A stretch of DNA of 29,436 bases, taken from IMG/VR virus record IMGVR_UViG_3300048918_000259, positions 1 through 29,436 of that record; one strand, 5' to 3'. This DNA is from a virus. Made by a program: the position numbers and the translations under genes. The notes beneath the pieces were generated by a model. It was given only the letters and a program-made list of their open reading frames with translations. It made no database searches and was not told the origin of the DNA. Below are positions 20,669 through 27,554 of this stretch, in pieces (position 1 is the stretch's first letter; each line of letters opens with the position of its first letter).

Positions 20669-20987
20669 AGGAACATTCCTCCGCCCAGCACGAGGCCGGC
20701 GTGTAGCCATCGGCGAAGTAATCGAACCAGCACTCCTCATTGAGCACGACCGATCCGACCAGCCACGCCGCCGGGTTCTTCGGTTGAGCGATCTTCGCGA
20801 GCGCTAGCAGCCAGTCGGTGAATGCGTCGCCGGCTAGCCTTGCGGCCTGTTGTTTGCGCCCCTGGGCGATGAACCAGGGATCATCCTGAGCAGAGTTCTC
20901 CGCGCCCATGCCCGCGAATACTTCCGCGTCAGCGGAAGCCTCGCCGCACGGCTGGCTCCGGGAGACGACCTCATCTTCCTTCTTCAT
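20661..20987 (-). CDS. Hypothetical early protein
   Basis: A 108-residue acidic protein ('DPWFIAQGRKQQAARLAGDA', 'FTDWLLALAKIAQPKNPAAW') with a Cys/Trp/Tyr-rich C-terminus ('EECWFDYFADGYTPASCWAE'). AAAGG precedes ATG 20987. It overlaps the next gene by 8 nt. No family recognised. Confidence 0.6.
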   Translation of the reverse strand: MKKEDEVVSRSQPCGEASADAEVFAGMGAENSAQDDPWFIAQGRKQQAARLAGDAFTDWLLALAKIAQPKNPAAWLVGSVVLNEECWFDYFADGYTPASCWAEECSYD

Positions 20988-21254
20988 TCAAAGGACCTTT
21001 GTCTTGGTGATGTTGGGTTCATCCGGTGGAAGAGACGCTGACGCACGCTGCTCCGCAGCGGCTAATGGAGCGCTGCTCTCCGCTGGAGGAATGCGCCGAA
21101 CCTTCGCGAGGCCAAGAAGACCACCCACGCCCTCGTAAGAGAGCCGCGCCGCGCCCTCAGCTATGGCGCGGTCCACGAGGTCCCGTTCGTAGGCGTCAAG
21201 CGAGCCCACAAAGAGCCCATCGAGCCACACGAGATCGCCTTGCGAAACGGTCAC
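20988..21254 (-). CDS. Hypothetical early protein
   Basis: An 88-residue protein beginning 'MTVSQGDLVWLDGLFVGSLD' and continuing with a helical region. GTG 21254 follows a strong GGAGGAA and overlaps the previous stop by 4 nt. The last codon abuts the next gene. The N-terminal strands could be a small beta-barrel. Function unknown. Confidence 0.6.
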   Translation of the reverse strand: MTVSQGDLVWLDGLFVGSLDAYERDLVDRAIAEGAARLSYEGVGGLLGLAKVRRIPPAESSAPLAAAEQRASASLPPDEPNITKTKVL

Positions 21255-21610
21255 TTACTTTCCTCCGCTGCGATGGGCGTAAAGTCCGGTGTGCGCTGAG
21301 CCTCGCCACGGACGGCCTCGGCGATTTCCGCTTCGGAGGCTCGACGGAGCCATTCCCGGAAGTCACCGATTTGCGCGGTGAACTCCCAGCGTGGTCCGGT
21401 CCCGTTCATGACCATCGCGTGGTACTTCTCCCACGGCGTCCAGCGGCGCTGATCGGTCAGCCTGACCCACGCCGCCGTCGCCGCGACGTGGGGGAACTCG
21501 CCGCACCACCACCACGCGTCTGCAAGGTCTTCGCGGAGCCGCCAGAGGGCGTGACGGTCGTCTTCGATGCTGGGGTCGAGCCAACGAGCAAGGGCTTTGC
21601 GAAGCTTCAC
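21251..21610 (-). CDS. Hypothetical early protein
   Basis: A 119-residue, Trp-rich protein ('ALWRLREDLADAWWWCGEFP', 'RWTPWEKYHAMVMNGTGPRW'), predicted helical, no membrane segment. Its start and stop overlap both neighbours by 4 nt, so it is part of the coupled operon. No known family. Confidence 0.6.
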   Translation of the reverse strand: MKLRKALARWLDPSIEDDRHALWRLREDLADAWWWCGEFPHVAATAAWVRLTDQRRWTPWEKYHAMVMNGTGPRWEFTAQIGDFREWLRRASEAEIAEAVRGEAQRTPDFTPIAAEESK

Positions 21611-22344
21611 GACGCGCCCCCTTCCGACTTCATCTCGGCCGCCTTCGCCGTTTCGGAGAAACGTGCGTCAGTGGGGTTGGAAGATGAAGTATTGAGGTCA
21701 TCCGTTGCTGGATTACCGGCACGAGGCTTCGCCTCGGACTGCGGGCTTGGGCTCTCCGCTGGAAGAAGCGAGAGGATAGCGTTCTGGAGGCAAGATCGCG
21801 CCCAGTCTTTGCTCCAAGCTGGCGTGTGGTTATCGAACCGATTCACACCGTAGAGCTGCTTCCACACCTCTTGGGCGGCGTCTGCGGCGTGGCGCGAATG
21901 ACACGGCGTCTTCAGCCCAAACCTGATCGCCGACGCACACGCTGAAAGCATGTCGATGATGTGGTCGGTCGGATAAGCATCGTCGGGGTTCAGGCGGTCG
22001 CAGGCCTCATGAACGAGAATGGCGCCGCCGGTGAGCGCTGAGGCACCCTCGACGGACAGCATGCCTTCGGCGAGCGCCAGGACCGTCAGCGACCCCTCAG
22101 ATGGCGGCTTCCCGGTTAGGTGACCGATGCGCGCGGCCATGTCGCGATGCTCGGCGATCTCGGCAACCAAGCTGCGCACGAAAGCGACAAGCACGTCGGG
22201 CCGCTCGATCCGCTGATCCCACGGATAGCCAATCTCGTCGCACAGTATGCGGATTGGTCCCTTGGGCTCGTCGTAGCGCATTAGCCGGCGCAGAGTGGCC
22301 GCGTCCTCCGGAGGCAGTGCTGGGGCTTTGCTCGCGAGCGACAT
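21607..22344 (-). CDS. Hypothetical early protein, helical
   Basis: A 245-residue helical protein. Notable parts are 'LCDEIGYPWDQRIERPDVLV', 'HEACDRLNPDDAYPTDHIID' and 'YGVNRFDNHTPAWSKDWARS', the last resembling a 'tPhWeKDWAR' motif in phage early hypotheticals. The last 50 residues are Ser/Asn/Pro-rich and likely disordered. The stop overlaps the next start (ATGA). No enzymatic motif is visible. Confidence 0.65.
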   Translation of the reverse strand: MSLASKAPALPPEDAATLRRLMRYDEPKGPIRILCDEIGYPWDQRIERPDVLVAFVRSLVAEIAEHRDMAARIGHLTGKPPSEGSLTVLALAEGMLSVEGASALTGGAILVHEACDRLNPDDAYPTDHIIDMLSACASAIRFGLKTPCHSRHAADAAQEVWKQLYGVNRFDNHTPAWSKDWARSCLQNAILSLLPAESPSPQSEAKPRAGNPATDDLNTSSSNPTDARFSETAKAAEMKSEGGAS

Positions 22345-22875
22345 TCAATGGCCCCCGTCGTTATCGGATTTCGGCCCTTGGGCCGTACCGCCGCGAGAGG
22401 CAACGGATGACCCATGCTCTTCCAGGCGAGCTAGAACTGAAGCTGCGTACTCGTCTTCGGTCAGCGCCAACCAGTCCCACATGTCCTCCCACGGCTGGCG
22501 CTTGATCGCGTCTGTCCAGCCGTCATGGAAGGCTCGCGCCACAGCTACACGGAGGGAGGCTTCAGCGCGTTCGCGAACGGACTGCGCTGCAAGCTCGCGG
22601 TTGTTGGCGGCCATTCGCGCTGAGCGTTCCGCCAGATACTCGTTCCACGCCGAGGCCTCCTTCGCTTTCAGCTCATCCCGTTCGGCTTCAGCGCGTTCGG
22701 CTCGGGCTTCTAGTTCAACGATGGTGTCGGCGGCTTCCCACGCGGCGTGCTGCTCCAGCGGATAGCCGTCGTCGTGGGCCTGTGCGTGAGCTGATGCCCG
22801 CAACCGCTCGACCAGCGCATCAGAACCCTCTCCCACAGCGGGGGGAGGGAGATGATCTCGGGGTTGTTGGGTCAT
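22345..22875 (-). CDS. Coiled-coil early protein, Ea22/Ead-like
   Basis: A 176-residue protein with 'VERLRASAHAQAHDDGYPLE' near the start and a central coiled coil ('TIVELEARAERAEAERDELK'). This mix, a short 'LRxxA...AAdtIexLea' motif and a coiled coil, is typical of Ead/Ea22-like accessory proteins of temperate phages, whose role is unknown. The C-terminus is disordered. Its ATG overlaps the previous stop by 4 nt. Confidence 0.65.
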   Translation of the reverse strand: MTQQPRDHLPPPAVGEGSDALVERLRASAHAQAHDDGYPLEQHAAWEAADTIVELEARAERAEAERDELKAKEASAWNEYLAERSARMAANNRELAAQSVRERAEASLRVAVARAFHDGWTDAIKRQPWEDMWDWLALTEDEYAASVLARLEEHGSSVASRGGTAQGPKSDNDGGH

Positions 22876-23189
22876 GAGTTCATCCCAGAGTTGCCCGTCT
22901 TGCTAGGCTTCGCCGTCGCATCACCAGGCGCTGTGCGTTCTGAAGGGAGCGGTTTCCACTCGCGCGGCTGCGCCGAGCGCACGCCATGTTCGTTCACCGC
23001 CCAGCAGACGCCATCGCTCCAGCAGGGCGGGGCCGCGTCTTCATCTCGCGCCGCCCAGCCGCCACAGGATCCACTCTCGTTCTCGTAGGCGCCCGCGTTC
23101 CAGAACGCCGCGAACTCCCGCCGGCCGGCCTTGACCATCACCATCTTGCCGGTGAGCGGTGCTGACTTGATCGGACGCCAAGCGCTCAC
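22872..23189 (-). CDS. DUF551-like protein
   Basis: A 105-residue protein opening with 'MSAWRPIKSAPLTGKMVMVK' and followed by 'FAAFWNAGAYENESGSCGGW' and 'REWKPLPSE'. The 'W.PI.sAP..G..vlv' start and the later 'W.PLP' are the marks of DUF551-type small proteins common in phage early operons. Function unknown. It overlaps both neighbours by 4 nt. Confidence 0.7.
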   Translation of the reverse strand: MSAWRPIKSAPLTGKMVMVKAGRREFAAFWNAGAYENESGSCGGWAARDEDAAPPCWSDGVCWAVNEHGVRSAQPREWKPLPSERTAPGDATAKPSKTGNSGMNS

Positions 23190-23566
23190 CGCTCCACCAC
23201 ACGGCCATCGACCGTCCTCTTGCGGGTTGGATTCCAGAACGAGCGGCGCTTGACCTCTTTCGGCCTGGTTAGCCGTTCCTGATGGTGGGCCTTGGTGATC
23301 CGCGGCCGGTCCTCGTCCAGCGTCTTGCGCTCATGGCAGCGCTGCTTGTGCATGGGGTAGAGGTTCTCCAGGCTGTCGTCGGCGGACAGCTCGCGGGGCA
23401 GCTTGTGGTCGTATTCGACGGTGAGCCCGGCTTGCGCCACAGGCTTTCCGCACCACCAGCAGATGCCACCCTCGCGGTTCCATGCCGCGACCTTCATGGC
23501 CTTGGACGGCTGGGGGCGATCCGGGACGATCACGCGCGGGCGGGACATGAGCGGGTTGTGGGTCAT
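23186..23566 (-). CDS. HNH endonuclease
   Basis: A 126-residue protein with a zinc-type HNH fold: 'GGICWWCGKPV' (Cys36, Cys39), 'VEYDHKLP' (catalytic His54), 'SLENLYPMH' (Asn68) and 'KQRCHERKT' (Cys77, His78). HNH enzymes cut DNA. A free-standing HNH next to NinB and a Rad52-like protein may help recombination or packaging, or act as a homing enzyme. No further DNA-binding domain is visible. The stop-start overlaps are ATGA-type on both sides. Confidence 0.85.
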   Translation of the reverse strand: MTHNPLMSRPRVIVPDRPQPSKAMKVAAWNREGGICWWCGKPVAQAGLTVEYDHKLPRELSADDSLENLYPMHKQRCHERKTLDEDRPRITKAHHQERLTRPKEVKRRSFWNPTRKRTVDGRVVER

Positions 23567-24006
23567 GCCGCAGCACCGCCAGCGAGGTTCTGACCCCCGC
23601 TGGCGCCCTGCTGCTCCTCGTGAAACCGGACGTCATGTTCAGCCCCGAACGCGGCGATCAGCTCGATAAGTTCTGCCACCTCGGGAACCGTCATCTGGCT
23701 CGTGTGCATCCCCAGAAGGACAAACCCGCCATTGATCCCCGGCACGACGTCCAGGCCGTGCTTGGCGCTCCTGAGGGCTGCCGTGAAGATGTCCTTCCAC
23801 GCCTCGACGTCGCGCTTGGCCCCGCTCCATTCGACCTGGGCGGCGACGTCGGTGATCATGGCGTGAAGCTTCTGGTTCTGAGGCCCGGTGCGCTTCAGCC
23901 GGGAGAACGTCACCACAGCGTCAGCCGGGGCGTTCGCCAGGAAGGTCGCGGCGCGTTGGCGCTCTCGCTTGGCGCCCAGGATGAAGGTGACGGGGGTTGC
24001 CATCAC
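23563..24006 (-). CDS. ninB: NinB-like recombination protein
   Basis: A 147-residue protein with the NinB family core 'KRTGPQNQKLHAMITDVAAQ' followed by 'VEWSGAKRDVEAWKDIFTAA'. NinB (lambda Orf) binds single-stranded DNA and SSB and replaces host RecFOR functions in phage recombination. The start is at or near the first ATGs. Gene order HNH, NinB, Rad52-like is that of a phage homologous recombination module. Confidence 0.88.
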   Translation of the reverse strand: MMATPVTFILGAKRERQRAATFLANAPADAVVTFSRLKRTGPQNQKLHAMITDVAAQVEWSGAKRDVEAWKDIFTAALRSAKHGLDVVPGINGGFVLLGMHTSQMTVPEVAELIELIAAFGAEHDVRFHEEQQGASGGQNLAGGAAA

Positions 24007-24812
24007 GCAGCCTGTACGTGACCCGAGTTCCCGGCCACGCGGCCAGGACTTGCTCCACCAATCGCGCCACGAAATCCGGCGTCGAGATCAGCCGCCTCGC
24101 TGGCGATGTGTTCCTCGCCGACGATCTCCTCCAACCGTAGCTCAAGCATATTGTGGATGCTGTCGAGCCATGACGTGGGGAGGTGAGCGGTGTAGTCGTC
24201 GAAGTTGGTGTGCCAGTCCTTCAGGCCAGCGCGGTCGCATTGGGCGATGTCGGCCTTGATCTTGGCGTCGTCACCGTCTCGCTTGGCTTGCGCCGAGGAC
24301 TTGCGGCCGGTCGTGGGCTTTACGGGGGGCAGTGGCGCGGAGGGTTCGGCGCGAACCTGCGCTGTGCGCTGGTCCAGCAGGTTCCGCAGCTTGCCGTACT
24401 CGCTGTCCTTGATGACGGAGGTCCGCCCGCGCTGTTCCAGCTCCACCCAGGGCGACGTTAGATCGTACAGGTACCGTCCGATGCCCCAATTCACGGCGGC
24501 CCGCTTAAACGCTGTCGAAAGCGAGCCCTTCTCGGCTTCAACGTCAGTGTCGCCCGCGCCGTCCGACTTCCAGATCCATTCGTCGCCGACCTTGACGCCG
24601 ATCTCGCACGTCGTGGTCCCGTTGACGTGGGGATGACGGCGCTGCCAGCCGCCAGGACCGCACACAGCGTCCAGCCGCTCCATCACGTCGCGGGCGTCGA
24701 TGTAGGCCAGGGCCATGCCGCGGCTCTTGTCGGCGGTCGTGGAGCCCACCCGCCAGGAAATGCGGTCGGCAGGGAAGGGCGCGGCCAGATGGTCGAAGAT
24801 GCCTTGGGTCAT
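24003..24812 (-). CDS. Rad52-family single-strand annealing protein
   Basis: A 269-residue protein whose first 140 residues carry the Rad52/Rad22 fold signature: 'RISWRVGSTTADKSRGMALA', 'YIDARDVMERLDAVCGPGGW' and 'GSLSTAFKRAAVNWGIGRYL'. These proteins form rings that anneal complementary single strands. The C-terminal 120 residues are polar and variable and may contact SSB or other partners. It precedes ninB in the operon, with a 4-nt overlap. No exonuclease partner is visible in this window. Confidence 0.88.
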   Translation of the reverse strand: MTQGIFDHLAAPFPADRISWRVGSTTADKSRGMALAYIDARDVMERLDAVCGPGGWQRRHPHVNGTTTCEIGVKVGDEWIWKSDGAGDTDVEAEKGSLSTAFKRAAVNWGIGRYLYDLTSPWVELEQRGRTSVIKDSEYGKLRNLLDQRTAQVRAEPSAPLPPVKPTTGRKSSAQAKRDGDDAKIKADIAQCDRAGLKDWHTNFDDYTAHLPTSWLDSIHNMLELRLEEIVGEEHIASEAADLDAGFRGAIGGASPGRVAGNSGHVQAA

Positions 24813-25033
24813 GCGAAAGCCCTTGCGGTTTCGAGCTTGGAGAGAGCGGCCTTGCGGGTCGCGTCCTCACCGTCGAGGGTTGCTTGGTAGGCGACGTGAC
24901 CGGCGGACCACATGGAGGCGAGGGCCTTGCGGATCGCGGCCGGATCGTCAGCGGATTGAGCGGCGAGCGCGTGCTTGGCGACCTCGGCCAGAGCATCGCT
25001 GAGGATGGTGGAATAGGGCTCGGCGAAGGTCAT
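24809..25033 (-). CDS. Small helical early protein
   Basis: A 74-residue Ala-rich helical protein ('STILSDALAEVAKHALAAQS', 'TRKAALSKLETARAFA'). ATG 25033 overlaps the previous stop (ATGA), and its end overlaps the Rad52-like start. It may belong to the recombination module. No family recognised. Confidence 0.6.
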   Translation of the reverse strand: MTFAEPYSTILSDALAEVAKHALAAQSADDPAAIRKALASMWSAGHVAYQATLDGEDATRKAALSKLETARAFA

Positions 25034-25287
25034 TGACGAACTCCCGCATCGATCTGCGACCAGATTTCGGTTCGCTCGGTCTTGTGGACGTAGACGGCAA
25101 CCGGGCCGTCTTGCCGGTACTGCGCCGCATAGTGATTGGCCTCGCGAAGGATGGCTTCGCCGTCAGCCCCCTCGCCGAACGCCACCTCGTCTTCGCCCTG
25201 GAAGACGGAGAACTCATAGGTGACCTCGCCGACCGGCGCCGAAGGCCCGGAGACGGGCGTTGCAACAGCCCTGGGATGACCCCTCAC
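25030..25287 (-). CDS. Small hypothetical early protein
   Basis: An 85-residue protein; the conserved-looking part is 'VTYEFSVFQGEDEVAFGEGA' followed by 'ANHYAAQYRQDGPVAVYVHK', an alpha/beta pattern often seen in tiny phage proteins. GTG 25287 overlaps the previous stop (GTGA); the first 20 residues look unstructured, so a later start is possible. Confidence 0.55.
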   Translation of the reverse strand: MRGHPRAVATPVSGPSAPVGEVTYEFSVFQGEDEVAFGEGADGEAILREANHYAAQYRQDGPVAVYVHKTERTEIWSQIDAGVRQ

Positions 25288-25469
25288 GCCGCCACCCGTT
25301 CAGCAGCCGCCGGACGCCAGATCGTTCTCGGCCCGTTGGGGGTTTCCTTGATGATCCGGGCACAGCCGTAGCGCTCGCCTTCCTGTTCAGCCCAAAGCCT
25401 TGCGGCCTTGCTGTCGGTGAAGGTTTTGACGAGGATCGGGACGCCGTAGATTGTCTGAGCGGTAATCAT
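25284..25469 (-). CDS. Small hypothetical early protein
   Basis: A 61-residue protein ('MITAQTIYGVPILVKTFTDS', 'RYGCARIIKETPNGPRTIWR') with a short alpha/beta layout. ATG 25469 forms an ATGA with the previous stop; the longer frame upstream is a shadow. Function unknown. Confidence 0.6.
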   Translation of the reverse strand: MITAQTIYGVPILVKTFTDSKAARLWAEQEGERYGCARIIKETPNGPRTIWRPAAAERVAA

Positions 25470-25804
25470 TGGGGCGCTCCAGCGAGGCCGCAGAAGCCCT
25501 CGTAGACCCAAGTCCCGTGGCCGGTCAGGTCGCGGTCGGAAAGCTGGCCGGTACGGGCGTCCTTGAACTTGGACGCGCCGGGCACTTTCCGCCACGCCAT
25601 GCAGGCTGAGCCGATGCACCGAGCGCTTGCTGGATTGCTGGCGTCGCCATCGGTGTGGACCACGACGCGATCACTCAGCGCTCCCCGGTTAGCGCCGGCC
25701 ACGCCGATCCATTGCTCCACTAGCGAGCCTTTGGGTGTGATGGCGGACGGGGAGGCTACCCGCGCGAACGGACACCATTTCGTCTTCGCTTCGTCTTCGG
25801 TCAT
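25466..25804 (-). CDS. Cys-containing conserved phage early protein
   Basis: A 112-residue protein with 'KTKWCPFARVA' near the start, 'CIGSACMAWR' in the middle and 'GFCGLAGAPQ' at the end. This WCPf.R ... CigsaCMaWr ... GyCGLa pattern recurs in small phage proteins and could bind a metal ion through its Cys residues. ATG 25804 shares one base with the stop of the 28-residue membrane peptide gene upstream (TGATG). Function unknown. Confidence 0.65.
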   Translation of the reverse strand: MTEDEAKTKWCPFARVASPSAITPKGSLVEQWIGVAGANRGALSDRVVVHTDGDASNPASARCIGSACMAWRKVPGASKFKDARTGQLSDRDLTGHGTWVYEGFCGLAGAPQ

Positions 25805-25890
25805 CACAAGCTCCACATGAAGCAGCAGACCAGCGCGATAACCGCGCATGTGCTGATGAATTGAAGGGAGAGAGGGAGGAAGACTTTCAT
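25804..25890 (-). CDS. 28-residue membrane peptide
   Basis: ATG 25890 follows CCCGGGAGGA of the repeat copy at 25898-25932 and overlaps the previous stop (ATGA). The peptide is one hydrophobic helix ('SLQFISTCAVIALVCCFMWS') with a short basic-free start. Its TGA shares one base with the next ATG. Tight coupling on both sides supports a real gene. Confidence 0.5.
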   Translation of the reverse strand: MKVFLPLSLQFISTCAVIALVCCFMWSL

Positions 25891-26372
25891 GCGTCCTCCC
25901 GGGATTTGTCACCGACGACCTGAGGTGTCCGCAGCAGCTTCGACCGGCGCGCCGTCACTTCGCTCATTGCGAGGGTAAGGGCGTAAAGCACCTCCTCGCG
26001 ATGCTCTTCGGCCACGTTGTCGAGCACTCTGTCGAAGAAGCTGGCTTTGATCCTGTCGAGGATCGCGCGAGCATTCATGGCGCGCGTTTCCCAGAGCATC
26101 TTCACCGTGCCCTCAAGCGCGGTCGCCCAGTGGTCAGGCTCATAGCCGTTGTCGATCAACCAGCGCCGCACCTCGGAACTGGGGTTCCGCAGGGCCTCGG
26201 CCACCACCTTGCAGTGGCGCGAGGTCGGATCGGTGTGGATCGGGAAGAACTTGCCGTAGAGCCGCCCCCATTGCGGCGGCTTGGCATACACAGGATCGCG
26301 AGCGTAGCGTTCAGCGCCGCCATCGCGGACACCGCCGGCCGTCTCGTCAAGGTTCCCGGGAGGACCACTCAT
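25887..26372 (-). CDS. Hypothetical early protein with repeats at both ends
   Basis: A 161-residue soluble protein ('DPVYAKPPQWGRLYGKFFPI', 'HWATALEGTVKMLWETRAMN'). Codons 3-14 come from an inverted repeat copy (26325-26360) and the last dozen codons from another copy (25898-25932), so both ends are repeat-derived. RBS AGGAGGA precedes ATG 26372. No family recognised. Confidence 0.6.
   Translation of the reverse strand: MSGPPGNLDETAGGVRDGGAERYARDPVYAKPPQWGRLYGKFFPIHTDPTSRHCKVVAEALRNPSSEVRRWLIDNGYEPDHWATALEGTVKMLWETRAMNARAILDRIKASFFDRVLDNVAEEHREEVLYALTLAMSEVTARRSKLLRTPQVVGDKSREDA
25898..25932 (-). repeat. Dispersed bipartite element, copy h
   Basis: Minus strand: GCGGACACCTCAGG, spacer, GTGACAAATCCCGGGAGGAC, then ATG at 25890. 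It supplies the C-terminus of one gene and the ribosome binding site of the next. Confidence 0.6.
26325..26360 (+). repeat. Dispersed bipartite element, copy i (inverted)
   Basis: Plus strand: GCGGACACCGCC, spacer, CCCGGGAGGAC. It is preceded by GCCATC as in copies e and f. It lies in reverse orientation just inside the start of the minus gene at 26372. Confidence 0.55.
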
Positions 26373-26581
26373 GCCGCAGTCCTCCTATCCTGCCGAAAGT
26401 CCATCGCCTGACAGCGGGCATCCCAGAGGGCGTTGAAGGCCTCGCGGGCTACTCTGGCTGCTTTTGCAGCTTCAGTGGCTTCCGCTTCAAACAGCGTCAG
26501 AAGGTCTTCAACCCTATGATCTGTAAGAGCTGATCCAGAGAGGTAGACTTGGCCGTTTAGGGAGGTGAAAGACTGGCTCAT
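26369..26581 (-). CDS. Small hypothetical early protein
   Basis: A 70-residue protein with a short beta start ('SFTSLNGQVYLSGSALTDHR') and a helical Ala/Glu-rich body ('FEAEATEAAKAARVAREAFN'). ATG 26581 forms an ATGA with the previous stop; the longer frame is a shadow. Function unknown. Confidence 0.6.
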   Translation of the reverse strand: MSQSFTSLNGQVYLSGSALTDHRVEDLLTLFEAEATEAAKAARVAREAFNALWDARCQAMDFRQDRRTAA

Positions 26582-26925
26582 TGGCCTTCGCTCCGCGCCA
26601 GTTCGGAAGCTTTGCGGAGGGCGGCGACGACTTCGGCTTGAGTTCGGCCGGGAGTGTCGTTCCACTGGATTTCTGGCGAGCGGATGACCCCGCGAAGAAA
26701 CTCGCGGGCCTTGTTATCTACCCAGTCGGCGTCTTCTCCTGACGCCACGATCAGCGCGCCAGAGACGCAGAAGCAGTCCGCCTGTTTCCAGTCGTTGCCG
26801 AGCCCGGTGGCGAAAATCTTGCGGCCCTTGCGCGCTAGAATATGCTGCGTCCAGCAGCCCTTCGGCTCGATCAGGTCAGCGGCCTTCGCCAGGACTTCGG
26901 AAGGCTTGAGAGCAACGTCGGTCAT
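26578..26925 (-). CDS. DUF6197-like protein
   Basis: A 115-residue protein with 'VLAKAADLIEPKGCWTQHIL', 'ADCFCVSGALIVA' and 'WNDTPGRTQAEVVAALRKAS'. This trio, an N-terminal 'aa.li.p.gwtQ', a central 'C.C..GAl' and a C-terminal 'wND.pgrTq.eV...l..A', is the DUF6197 pattern found in phages and actinobacterial or proteobacterial genomes. Function unknown. AAAGG precedes ATG 26925. Confidence 0.75.
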   Translation of the reverse strand: MTDVALKPSEVLAKAADLIEPKGCWTQHILARKGRKIFATGLGNDWKQADCFCVSGALIVASGEDADWVDNKAREFLRGVIRSPEIQWNDTPGRTQAEVVAALRKASELARSEGQ

Positions 26926-26928
26926 GAT

Positions 26929-27255
26929 CTACCTTTCCGACTGGCGTTGAGTTGAAGTTGCGGCCAAGTAGCCGCGCATCCGGGGTGGGTATTGGGAGGC
27001 CATAAACTCCGCCTCACCATTCAACTCAGCAACAACATCCCTAGCCATAGATTCCGTAAGGCCAGAGACAAGCCGCGTGCAGTCCCCATCCCAACCCTCG
27101 GAGTCCTTCCAGGTCGTATCTTGATACACCCCCCAACCTTCACCAGACGGAGAAGCTGAGAAGCTGACACTCACCTTCCGAGCAGAAGCCGGAACGAACT
27201 CCCATGGAGAACGGGGATGGATGGCGATGTCGGAGATATCGGCGAAGGCGTTCAA
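26929..27255 (-). CDS. Hypothetical early protein
   Basis: A 108-residue protein ('SPWEFVPASARKVSVSFSAS', 'GWGVYQDTTWKDSEGWDGDC', 'ESMARDVVAELNGEAEF'), an alpha/beta layout typical of small phage proteins. The start is a TTG at 27255 overlapping the previous stop (TTGA). Function unknown. Confidence 0.55.
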   Translation of the reverse strand: MNAFADISDIAIHPRSPWEFVPASARKVSVSFSASPSGEGWGVYQDTTWKDSEGWDGDCTRLVSGLTESMARDVVAELNGEAEFMASQYPPRMRGYLAATSTQRQSER

Positions 27256-27554
27256 GACCGCGCCTCCGTCCCGAGGGCCTTGGCGATGGCGGCGCGAGCG
27301 GCGTCGGTGGCGGTGTTCACGTCGGCGTCCAGGTTGCCGTACTTGAGCATCACCAAGGCGAGCATGGTCTGCGCCGCCTGAAGCAGCTCAGGAGCCGCAG
27401 CGATCAGGCGGGCGTTGGCGCGACATTCGTCAGCCGACTTTAGTTTGTCGCAGCTGGCCCACACGGTGCCTCGCTGGACGTTTCCACAGGTGGCGACCAC
27501 ACGCCCGTATGGCTCAGTGCCCCACGGCCCCGGGGTAAAACCAGCCGCGCTCAT
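27252..27554 (-). CDS. Conserved phage protein of the 'FTPGPW ... NARLIAAAPEL' type
   Basis: A 100-residue protein with 'GFTPGPWGTEPYGRVVATC' at the N-terminus and 'CRANARLIAAAPELLQAAQT' in the second half. Both motifs together define a very common small phage early protein family of unknown function. The start overlaps the HNH gene stop by 4 nt. The CCCCGGGG at 27531-27538 is just the codons for Thr-Pro-Gly-Pro and not a dispersed-repeat copy. Confidence 0.8.
   Translation of the reverse strand: MSAAGFTPGPWGTEPYGRVVATCGNVQRGTVWASCDKLKSADECRANARLIAAAPELLQAAQTMLALVMLKYGNLDADVNTATDAARAAIAKALGTEARS

Noticed and set aside
21370-21380. GTGAAC half-sites in coding regions as operators (also near 1508, 19100 and 22990)
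   Set aside because: Only one arm is present and no 17-bp partner arm follows. Such hexamers are expected by chance.
26369-26434. Short plus-strand frame starting after CCCGGGAGGA of copy i
   Set aside because: It is only 21 codons, lies antisense to a well-supported gene start and has a disordered composition.
27531-27538. CCCCGGGG as a further dispersed-repeat copy
   Set aside because: It encodes the conserved 'TPGPW' motif of a known phage protein family and lacks the GGACACC box. The same applies to CCCGGG at about 3561, 3902, 4665, 8168, 10787 and 14064, all in late coding or unrelated sequence.
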